Below are positions 1-6,593 of a DNA stretch of 64,000 bases, one piece after another (within the stretch, counting starts at the first letter, position 1; each line of letters opens with the position of its first letter). Source of the stretch: Frankia nepalensis (GTDB lineage Bacteria > Actinomycetota > Actinomycetes > Frankiales > Frankiaceae); NCBI RefSeq assembly GCF_016786325.1, contig NZ_JADWYU010000140.1, positions 32,891-96,890 of the forward strand. Reading direction: 5' to 3'. Under the pieces are notes generated by a model that was not told where the DNA came from, did no database searches, and worked only from the letters and a program-made list of their open reading frames with translations. The position numbers and the translations under genes are program-made.

Positions 1-811
1 CCGACCCCGCCGGCAGGACCGCGCCGGCCGGCAGGGTGATGCCCTGGCCGTCGTTGGCCCCGAGGGCGACCACGACGGCCTCCGGATCCTCCTGGTCGAG
101 CTGGTCGTGGGCGTGGCTCGCCCAGTCGAAGAAGTCCGGCCTCACCAGGCCGGTGCCGAACCGGGTGTCGGTCGTGGCGCGCACCGTCCGCGGCGCCGTG
201 TTGACGATCCTCGGGCCGAGGGACTCGGTGAGCGAGTCACCGGTGACCAGGACCCGCAGCGGATCGCCCGCGGTCGGGATCCGGGGCGGGACCGGCGCCG
301 GCGCTGTCGGCGCGCCACCGGAGATGGTCCCGCCAGGACCGGAGCCGGTCGCCGACGCCTCACGGCTCGCGGCCGTCGCGAGCTCGGAGTGGCTGTCCGC
401 GCGGTCGTGCCCGAACAGCGCGGCGAGCCGCTCGCCCGGCCGGTCCAGGCCCAGCGGGCGGGTGACCCGGTCGAGCGGGCGGGCCACCGCCAGGACCGTG
501 TCCCTCGTCCGGCCGGGCGGCATCCCCTCCCCGGCGTGCACCGCGGCGGGCGTCCGCAGCAGAGCGAGGACACCCAGCGACAACGTGACCAGCGCGAACG
601 CGCGCCGGGCCGAGACCACCCCGGCGTGGCCGGGTGAGCGGTCGTCCGCCGGTGGTGTCCGGGGCGACGGGACCGGCCGGGTGTCCTGCCCCGGCCGCGC
701 CGCGTGGGCGTCGGTGGTCGTCGCCAGATCGCCGCCCGGCCTGGCTGGCGCCCCGTCCGCCTGCGTCTCCACGGACCACGAGCCTGCCACGCCCATACGC
801 ATCGTCTGCAT
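1..811 (-). CDS. SGNH/GDSL hydrolase (DUF459-like), C-terminus cut by window edge
   Basis: The reading frame is open from an ATG at 811 to the window edge, giving about 270 residues without a stop. The N-terminus is basic and low-complexity, followed by one hydrophobic segment (FALVTLSLGVLALL), so the protein is probably membrane-anchored with an extracytoplasmic catalytic domain. The SGNH block I motif VTGDSLTES is clear, and a later VVVALGANDGQ fits block III. It lies 209 bp downstream of the MBOAT gene in the same direction. MBOAT plus SGNH pairs usually add acyl groups, often O-acetyl, to surface polysaccharides; the substrate here cannot be told. The catalytic Asp/His block lies outside the window. 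Nearby in-frame ATGs at 802 and 796 are also possible starts, and no strong Shine-Dalgarno is seen. Confidence 0.8.
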   Translation of the reverse strand, partial: MQTMRMGVAGSWSVETQADGAPARPGGDLATTTDAHAARPGQDTRPVPSPRTPPADDRSPGHAGVVSARRAFALVTLSLGVLALLRTPAAVHAGEGMPPGRTRDTVLAVARPLDRVTRPLGLDRPGERLAALFGHDRADSHSELATAASREASATGSGPGGTISGGAPTAPAPVPPRIPTAGDPLRVLVTGDSLTESLGPRIVNTAPRTVRATTDTRFGTGLVRPDFFDWASHAHDQLDQEDPEAVVVALGANDGQGITLPAGAVLPAGS

Positions 812-1020
812 CAACGACACGAAGAGTTATTTGACTTGTCGATCTAGTAGTGCGCCTGGCAGCGTTCGCCGGGCCAGGAAGCGCGCGACCGCCGGCATGA
901 TCGCCGAATGCCCGCGGAAACGGCTTGCCGGACAACCGGTCTCGCTGTTTCCGCGAGCGACCGGTGATCAACCGTCTCGCGCGCCGCTCCGAACCGGGGC
1001 GAACCAGCGCGGCGCCGGCA

Positions 1021-2790
1021 CTAGAAGCGAAAGTAGATGAAGGGGGCGACGTCCTGCTGGCCGACGAACGAGTACATCGCCAGCAGGAAGCCCACGACGC
1101 CAAGAACCTGCACGGGCAGCGTCAGCCGGTCGAAGGCGACCTGAGCCGCCGTCCACCAGCGCGCCGGCACGGCAGCGAGGCCGAGCCCCACCACGATGGC
1201 GGCGACAACGGTCGGCGTGACCAGCCCGATCGCGAAGCCGCCGGTCACCAACCGACGCATGATCTCGCCGGCGGTCGCCAGGTCGGGAGATCGAAACAGC
1301 ACCCAGGCCCCGCAGACGACATGGAACGTGACGATCCGGCGCAGCCAGCGGCCGGTCGCGGTCGCCTCGGGGGAGTGCGCGGCCGGTCTGCCGACGGCGA
1401 GAGCGGACGTGCTCCCCACCGCGTCGACGGCCACGTCCCCGCGGCCCGTCCCCGCGGGCTCTCGAGCGACCACGGCGGCGAGCGCGGGTGCCGTGACCGG
1501 CGGGCTCGCCGGCGCGCGCTCCTCGCCGACGGAGCGTGGCGCCGGGATGGCGACGAGTCCAACGGCGGTCACTTCCGTCGGCACAGGTATCGCGGGTTCG
1601 CCGCGGCGGGGCCGATGGCGCCCACGCAACCTGACGGGCCACGGTCCGCGTGAGGCTTCGCCAGTGTCACGCGCGCCGTGGCTGTGCCGGCTGGGACGCC
1701 ACGGTCCGCGTGAGGCTTCGCCAGTGTCACGCGCGCCGTGGCGGTGGGCCAGCGAGCGTTCGGCGGCCAGGCCCGCGCCGTGCACCGCGCCCCAGCAGAC
1801 GAAAGTCCAGGCCGCGCCATGCCACAGCCCGCCGAGAACCATGGTGATCATCAGGTTCAGCTGGGTGCGTCGCGGGCCGCGCCGGGCGCCGCCGAGCGGG
1901 ATGTAGACGTAGTCGCGCAGCCAGCGCGACAGTGTCAGGTGCCAGCGCCGCCAGAACTCCCGCAGGGAGGTGGCCGCGTAGGGCCGGTCGAAGTTGTCCG
2001 GGAAGCGGAAGCCCAGCAGCAGCGCGACCCCGATCGCGATGTCGGAGTACGCCGAGAAGTCGCAGTAGATCTGGACGGCGTAGGCGTAGATCGCGACGAG
2101 CACCTCGACGGAGGAGTGCTGCCCCGGGGAGTCGAAGACCGGGTCGACGAGCCGGCGGGCCAACAGATCGGCGAGCACCACCTTCTTGACCAGTCCGCCG
2201 CAGATCAGGAAGACGGCGCGGGTCGCCGGGACGGCCGACCGGTCGCGCGGGCTCGCGAGCTGGGGGATGAACTCCCGGGCCCGCACGATCGGTCCCGCCA
2301 CCAGGTGGGGGAAGAACGCCTCGTAGACCGCGAAGTCGATCAGCTTCGCGGGCCGCGTGTCGCCGCGCCAGACGTCAATGACGTACGAGAGCGCCTGGAA
2401 GGTGAAAAAGGAGATTCCCACCGGCAGCGCGACCTGCAGCAGCGGCAGCGGCGCGCCGAGCCCGATGTCGTCGAGCATCCGGTCCACCGACAGCGCGAAG
2501 AACCCGTAGTACTTGAACCAGCCCAGCAGACCCAGATCCGCGACGATGGCGATGATCAGGATCCTGCGGTCGCGGCGGCGTGCGATCGCGCAGGCCGCGG
2601 CCTGGTTGACCAGCGTCGACGCGACCAGCAGCAGGACGAACCGGGGATCGGTGTATCCGTAGAAGACGTAGGACGCCGCGAGCATGAACGGCTTCCACAG
2701 GCGGGGCCGCGGCATCAGCCACCAGGAAACCGCCATGACGGCAAGGAAGAAGGCGGCGAACTCGATCGTCGGGAAGACCACGCGCCGCAC
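1021..2790 (-). CDS. MBOAT family membrane O-acyltransferase (AlgI/DltB-like)
   Basis: A 589-residue polytopic membrane protein with the MBOAT core: GISFFTFQALSYVIDV, DFSAYSDIAIG, LREFWRRWHLTLSRWLRDYVY, and the catalytic-histidine motif GGLWHGAAW with His at about residue 324. It transfers an acyl group across the membrane onto an extracytoplasmic acceptor, probably with the SGNH protein encoded next. After the catalytic His there is a loop of roughly 150 hydrophilic residues (Ala/Pro/Arg-rich) that the family core lacks. In it the stretch HGARDTGEASRGPW occurs twice, encoded by a duplicated palindromic DNA element (1639-1741). The start is GTG at 2790. Donor and acceptor are unknown. Confidence 0.9.
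   Translation of the reverse strand: MRRVVFPTIEFAAFFLAVMAVSWWLMPRPRLWKPFMLAASYVFYGYTDPRFVLLLVASTLVNQAAACAIARRRDRRILIIAIVADLGLLGWFKYYGFFALSVDRMLDDIGLGAPLPLLQVALPVGISFFTFQALSYVIDVWRGDTRPAKLIDFAVYEAFFPHLVAGPIVRAREFIPQLASPRDRSAVPATRAVFLICGGLVKKVVLADLLARRLVDPVFDSPGQHSSVEVLVAIYAYAVQIYCDFSAYSDIAIGVALLLGFRFPDNFDRPYAATSLREFWRRWHLTLSRWLRDYVYIPLGGARRGPRRTQLNLMITMVLGGLWHGAAWTFVCWGAVHGAGLAAERSLAHRHGARDTGEASRGPWRPSRHSHGARDTGEASRGPWPVRLRGRHRPRRGEPAIPVPTEVTAVGLVAIPAPRSVGEERAPASPPVTAPALAAVVAREPAGTGRGDVAVDAVGSTSALAVGRPAAHSPEATATGRWLRRIVTFHVVCGAWVLFRSPDLATAGEIMRRLVTGGFAIGLVTPTVVAAIVVGLGLAAVPARWWTAAQVAFDRLTLPVQVLGVVGFLLAMYSFVGQQDVAPFIYFRF
1639..1741. repeat. Duplicated palindromic element inside the MBOAT gene
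   Basis: Two identical 43 bp copies lie at 1639-1681 and 1699-1741, a 60 bp period. Each copy begins CCACGGTCCGCGTGA and ends TCACGCGCGCCGTGG. These 15 bp ends are inverted repeats with two mismatches around a 13 bp centre. The period is 20 codons, so the MBOAT frame is kept and HGARDTGEASRGPW is encoded twice. No other copy was noticed in the window. Confidence 0.85.
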
Positions 2791-3195
2791 CCGCTCTCGT
2801 CACCACCGGTGGCTGTCGATAGCTTACGTATTGTAACGTGACCGATGCGGATAGTGACGGAACGTCTCTCGGCTGGCTGACTGTGCCGCACGCCGCGGCC
2901 CCACTAGCCAGAACCTCCCCCCACGGATCACGGCGCGGCCCCGGCCTGGGACCAGTCCAGATCCCGGTCTCAAGAACGTGCCTGATCCAGACCGGCCGGG
3001 GCGCCCAGCGTCCCGACGGCGGAGCGGCGATGGTCGCCTCGGAGCGTCCGCGAGAACCCGGCCGTGATCCTGATCTCGGACCAGCATTGGCCCCGGACTT
3101 TGAGGTCTTGCCCGGTACCAGGGGGGTCGGGGCCCCCCGCCCCCCGACGGCGGAGCGGCGATGGTCGCCCCTAGGGCGACCTTGAGCCGACCGCC
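2791..3195. other. Gene-free interval with a 27 bp direct repeat
   Basis: This 405 bp gap lies between the MBOAT start and the stop of the next upstream gene. It holds no convincing coding frame. A 27 bp sequence (CCCGACGGCGGAGCGGCGAT followed by GGTCGCC) occurs at 3012-3038 and again at 3143-3169. The second copy runs into the terminator hairpin at 3163-3181. The MBOAT promoter should lie near the left end, where the DNA is locally AT-richer (about 2815-2840), but no confident -35/-10 pair was found. Confidence 0.6.
3163..3181 (-). terminator. Hairpin terminator of the small membrane protein gene
   Basis: GGTCGCCC, loop CTA, GGGCGACC: an 8 bp perfect stem ending 15 bp beyond the stop codon at 3196. 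There is no U tract, as is usual in high-GC actinobacteria. Confidence 0.6.
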
Positions 3196-3660
3196 TTACA
3201 TACCCGGCTTGACGACCATGAGGTAGACGATCGAGATCCAGCAGGCGGTGGTGATGAGCCCGGTGAGGGCCAGCCAGGGCAGGCGGCGCCGCGCGGCCAT
3301 GCCGGTCTGTTCGATCTCGGCGACGGCGGTCGACACGCCGCCGGCGAGAATGGTCACGGTGAGCAGGGTCGCGATCGCCCAGAGGGCCATCGAGCTGGTG
3401 ATCCAGCCGTCTCCGTAGCCCCGGATCTCGCCGAACGGACCGCGTGGGACGAGGAACAGGCCGAGGGCGACCACTCCGAGCGAGGCGACGGCGGCGATTC
3501 GGAGCAGCCACGGCGCCGGCCGCAGGATGGGCAGCGCCCGGTGACCGACGAACGCCAGCGCGGGCAGGCAGAGTCCGGCGAAGGTAAGTGGGCTGATGAC
3601 GAACAGGGCTCCGAGGACGTGCAGCGTCAATACCAGCCCGTATGGCCCACTGTGCGGCAT
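3196..3660 (-). CDS. Small integral membrane protein, four predicted helices, unknown function
   Basis: Length is 154 residues from the ATG at 3660. Four hydrophobic segments lie at about residues 8-32, 50-70, 86-112 and 128-150, joined by short polar loops, so it is a polytopic inner-membrane protein. Architecture and size resemble the DUF2269-type family, but no diagnostic motif is certain. The frame stays open upstream to 4125, but that extension is proline- and threonine-rich, lacks the codon bias of a gene, and is not included. Three TGTCNGACA-like sites lie 100-180 bp upstream. The neighbours do not suggest a pathway. Confidence 0.7.
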   Translation of the reverse strand: MPHSGPYGLVLTLHVLGALFVISPLTFAGLCLPALAFVGHRALPILRPAPWLLRIAAVASLGVVALGLFLVPRGPFGEIRGYGDGWITSSMALWAIATLLTVTILAGGVSTAVAEIEQTGMAARRRLPWLALTGLITTACWISIVYLMVVKPGM

Positions 3661-3781
3661 GCGGAGAGACGCTACCGACCGGCCGGAGGATCCGGCACGT
3701 GGGGCGCCCCGCTGGGTGGCCGGCCCCAGCCCCGCGCCGAACCTCCGGTGGCGCGCGTCCTGTCCGACATGGCGGGGAGTT

Positions 3782-3836
3782 CTGTCAGACATCAGCGGGC
3801 TGGCGACCCTCGTTTGGTGCCGCTGACGTCTGACAG
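3782..3836. promoter_or_regulatory. 17 bp inverted repeat with TGTCNGACA-like cores
   Basis: The left arm CTGTCAGACATCAGCGG (3782-3798) and the right arm CCGCTGACGTCTGACAG (3820-3836) pair in 16 of 17 positions across a 21 nt loop. A third, direct copy of the core, TGTCCGACAT, lies at 3761-3770. The sites sit 100-180 bp upstream of the small membrane protein gene. They may be a regulator binding array, or a second hairpin behind the protease gene. Confidence 0.4.
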
Positions 3837-3939
3837 GCTGCCCGGATCGGGGTGCGGGGGGTGGCGGCGGAGGGTGGGGTGAGGGGTGGCTGGCGCGGGT
3901 GGGGTGGCTCGGGCTGGGGGCGGTCGTATTGGGGTGGTT

Positions 3940-3968
3940 CCCCCCGAGGGGGGTCGCCTCTCGGGGGG
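3940..3968 (-). terminator. Terminator of the secreted protease gene
   Basis: CCCCCCGAG (3940-3948) and CTCGGGGGG (3960-3968) form a 9 bp GC stem starting 12 bp after the TAA stop at 3980. Confidence 0.65.
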
Positions 3969-3979
3969 TGTTGCTCGGG

Positions 3980-5038
3980 TTATGTGCCGATCGCGTGCTG
4001 GTACAGAGCCCGGATCTTGGGGCCGAAGCGGGTTCCGTAGATGACGTTTGGATCCACCATGTAGGAGTAGCTGACCACCGAGTCGACCACGCCGGTGCCG
4101 CCCTGCAGCCCGGCCAGCCAGACACCGCCGCTGGCGCCCGCGGTCATCGCGCAGGGCAGGCCGAGCGAGGAGCCTCCCAGCGGGTCGGCCGTGGGGGTGC
4201 CCGCGCAGGTCATCAGCGTGGTGCCGTTGAACGGCGGCAGCTTCGGGTAGCCAAAGACGGTCTGTGGCTGAGGGGCGAGGTCGAACCCGATGGGGAAGGC
4301 GCCGCCGACCGTGTCCCGCAGCGTCCGGCCGCCGAGGGGCCGGAACGTGGCGAAACCGGCGTCCTCGTCGAAGTCCTCGCGGTTGCCCCAGCCCGTGGTC
4401 ACGGTCAGCCACTGGGCGTGCCAGATCCCGTACGGCGCGGCGCCGTTCGCGTAGCCGGGGATGAAGACGATGTTGCTGGCGAACGAGCCACCCGCGCCAC
4501 CGTTGCGCAGGCAGTGGCCAGCGGTGACGACGAGGTTGCCGTTCGGGCTGTCCACTACCGCTCCCGAGCAGGCCAGGTCGACGCCCTTGATCGTCGAGAA
4601 CAGGGCGCCGTTGACCCGCGAGGCGAGGCCGCCGCCGTCGTAGGGCTGCACGGGGTTGCCCGCGAGCGGCGTCCGCCCGGGCGCGGCCGGCGCGGGAAGT
4701 GGCGGCTCGGGCGCGGGCGCGGCGGCCGAAGGCGCGCCCGGCGCCGTGCGGCGCAGCACGTCGGCGTCGAGCGCGCCGGCCAGGCGCTCCGGCGTCCAGT
4801 AGCGGGTGAGCTCGACGTCGGTCTGCCACTGATGATGCGACGCGACGCCGGCCTGGGCGGGCGGGGCCGCCTCGACCGCGGCCGCCTTGGCCGTCGCCGG
4901 GGCGGGCGCCGGGCCGGGGGTCGGGGCCGCCGACGGGGGCGGTTCCATCAGCACCAGCGCCAGGACGGCCGCCCCGACCGCTCCGAGCGCCGCGCGCCGT
5001 CGTCCCCGCCGCCAGCCGGGCCTGGGCCGGGCGCTCAC
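3980..5038 (-). CDS. Secreted trypsin-like serine protease (S1/V8-like)
   Basis: Length is 352 residues from a GTG at 5038. An arginine-rich N-terminus and a hydrophobic segment (LGAVGAAVLALVLM) form a signal peptide or anchor, followed by a Pro/Ala linker. The protease domain carries the triad: TAGHC (His about 175), an Asp in EDFDEDAGFATF, and GASGGVW (Ser about 303). The cysteines in VDLACSG and AGHC are placed to form a disulphide. The protein should act outside the cell; the substrate is unknown. The frame continues upstream to 5302 with an in-frame ATG at 5197, but codon third positions there look non-coding, so 5038 is preferred. It stands alone with its own terminator. Confidence 0.8.
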   Translation of the reverse strand: MSARPRPGWRRGRRRAALGAVGAAVLALVLMEPPPSAAPTPGPAPAPATAKAAAVEAAPPAQAGVASHHQWQTDVELTRYWTPERLAGALDADVLRRTAPGAPSAAAPAPEPPLPAPAAPGRTPLAGNPVQPYDGGGLASRVNGALFSTIKGVDLACSGAVVDSPNGNLVVTAGHCLRNGGAGGSFASNIVFIPGYANGAAPYGIWHAQWLTVTTGWGNREDFDEDAGFATFRPLGGRTLRDTVGGAFPIGFDLAPQPQTVFGYPKLPPFNGTTLMTCAGTPTADPLGGSSLGLPCAMTAGASGGVWLAGLQGGTGVVDSVVSYSYMVDPNVIYGTRFGPKIRALYQHAIGT

Positions 5039-5358
5039 GCGAGCATGGCGCCGGCCGGTCCTGGCCCGTCGCCGGGGCAGGCCTCGCTGGCCGCCGCGGC
5101 GGTGCCGGCCAGGACCGGGCTGGTGGTGCCCGCTCGCGCCCGCGTCATCGGGACAGGCCGGGATCTCTGGAGATCCAACCCCGATCTGTGAAGCCATGGG
5201 CGCGGACGGTAGCAGGGAGCGGAGGTTGCTCCGCCGCTTCGAGCGGGCTGGGCCAGCCTGGGCAGCGAGGTCAGTCTGGGCACTCGGGTTAGCGTTGGGC
5301 AATCTCCCGTCCTGGCCCGGGGCCGCTCCTGGACCCGGTCAGGTGGTCGTGAGCCCGG

Positions 5359-5814
5359 TCAGGTGGTCGAGGGCGGCGCCGCGGGCTGCCGGGCCGACCG
5401 CTCGGCGGCGACCCGGGCCCGCGCGTCCGCCCAGGTGGGCGGCTCGGCGCCGGCGTCGTGCGCCCAGAAGACGAACGTGGAGTCCGCCATGGCCGGGGCG
5501 AGCGCGCGCATCGCCGCCAGGTGCTCCGGTGCCCGGACGAACGTGTCCAGCGACCCGCGGTCGGACCAGGCGGACAGCGTCCAGTACTCGCCGCGCAGTG
5601 GGTGGGCGACGAGCGACACCCCGAGCGCGCCCCGGGTGGCCAGCAGCGCGCGGCGCACCCGCAGCGCGTGCCGGAGCATCGCGACGGTGTGCCGCCGGCG
5701 CGAGGTGAGCGCGAACCGGGAGGCCATGACGACGGGCGGCCCGGCGGGCGCCTGCGCGGATGGCGCGCTCGCGTCGGCGACGGCGGGCGGGGTGGACCAG
5801 GGAATGGTGGCCAT
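5359..5814 (-). CDS. Antibiotic biosynthesis monooxygenase-fold (ABM/DUF3291-like) protein
   Basis: A 151-residue protein with ATG at 5814 preceded by GAGGAG. The middle part, EYWTLSAWSDRGSLDTFVRA followed by PEHLAAMRAL, is typical of dimeric alpha-beta-barrel (ABM) proteins, which include heme-degrading and quinone-forming monooxygenases. No cofactor ligand can be assigned. It is transcribed divergently from the PadR gene, with a perfect inverted repeat between the two starts, so it is the likely PadR target. PadR regulators often control responses to small aromatic compounds or drugs; a detoxification role is inference. Confidence 0.65.
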   Translation of the reverse strand: MATIPWSTPPAVADASAPSAQAPAGPPVVMASRFALTSRRRHTVAMLRHALRVRRALLATRGALGVSLVAHPLRGEYWTLSAWSDRGSLDTFVRAPEHLAAMRALAPAMADSTFVFWAHDAGAEPPTWADARARVAAERSARQPAAPPSTT

Positions 5815-5910
5815 CGTGGCTCCTCGTGGGCCGGGTCGCCGGGTCGCCGGCGCGCCGTCGACCCGGTCTTTAGCTCCGTAAGAGACCGTCTCCTTCGGAC
5901 GGTTTCCACC

Positions 5911-5929
5911 ATAGTCCTAAACGGACTAT
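5911..5929. promoter_or_regulatory. Probable PadR operator
   Basis: ATAGTCC-TAAAC-GGACTAT is a perfect inverted repeat with 7 bp arms in the divergent promoter region, 23 bp before the padR-like start. A second dyad, ACCGTC-TCCTTC-GGACGGT, lies just to its left (about 5885-5903). The position suits a repressor covering both promoters. Confidence 0.55.
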
Positions 5930-5952
5930 TGGCAAGAGGTAGGGTGCGAGCC

Positions 5953-6573
5953 GTGGAAGACCCGTCCCCGGCGTCGGCGTCGCTGACGCCGGTCTCGTAC
6001 CTGGTGCTCGGCCTGGTGGCCCGGCATGGCTCCGCCACCCCCTACGACCTGAAGGTCTTCGCGGCCCAGTCGGTCGGGAACTTCTGGTCCTTCGCGCACG
6101 CCCAGCTCTACAAGGAGCCGCCCCGGCTGGCCGAGGCCGGCCTGCTCGTCGAGGAGCGCGAGGAGTCCGGACGCCGCCGCCGGATCTTCCGGATCACGGA
6201 CGCCGGCCGGGCGGCCCTGCGCGCCTGGCTCGCCAGCGGCGAGACGGCGCTCGGCGAGCTGAGGGCCCCCGGGCTGCTCAAGCTCGCCTTCGCCGAGCTC
6301 GGCGGCCCGGCGGACGCCGTCGAGCTCGCGCGAGGGCAGGTCGCGGCGCACCGCTCCCAGCTGGCGACCTACGAGGCGTTCGCCGCGCTGCCCGCCGACG
6401 CGATGCCCTGGTCGCTACGGCGCGCCCTGGAGCTCGGCCTCGGCTACGAGCGCCTGCAGATCGACTTCTGGGCCCGGTTGCTGGACGACCTGATGGCGGG
6501 CCGTGTCGAGGGGGCGGGCCGTGTCGAGGGGGAGGCGGCCGGCCCGGTGGCCGCCGAGCCGGGAGCGGGCTAG
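5953..6573 (+). CDS. PadR family transcriptional regulator
   Basis: Length is 206 residues. The N-terminal winged helix matches PadR: SYLVLGLVARHGSATPYDLK, a recognition region around FWSFAHAQLYKEPPRLAEAG, and the wing VEEREESGRRRRIFRITDAG. The C-terminal half is helical (residues about 95-190) and should mediate dimerisation (Vir_act_alpha_C type). The GTG at 5953 is chosen because GGTAGGG lies 8 nt upstream; an in-frame GTG at 5944 is an alternative. It probably represses itself and the divergent ABM gene through the dyad at 5911-5929. Confidence 0.85.
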   Translation: MEDPSPASASLTPVSYLVLGLVARHGSATPYDLKVFAAQSVGNFWSFAHAQLYKEPPRLAEAGLLVEEREESGRRRRIFRITDAGRAALRAWLASGETALGELRAPGLLKLAFAELGGPADAVELARGQVAAHRSQLATYEAFAALPADAMPWSLRRALELGLGYERLQIDFWARLLDDLMAGRVEGAGRVEGEAAGPVAAEPGAG

Positions 6574-6593
6574 GGCACGTCCTGGATCGCGTC

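Larger units (their letters stand above)
3661..3979. other. Intergenic region with operator-like repeats
   Basis: No gene is seen in these 319 bp. They contain the protease terminator (3940-3968), a long imperfect inverted repeat (3782-3836), and a further related site at 3760-3775 (CTGTCCGACATGGCGGGG). Confidence 0.55.

Noticed and set aside
3661..4125. Upstream extension of the 154-residue membrane protein
   Set aside because: The extra residues are Pro/Thr/Ser-rich, overlap the protease terminator and lack codon bias.
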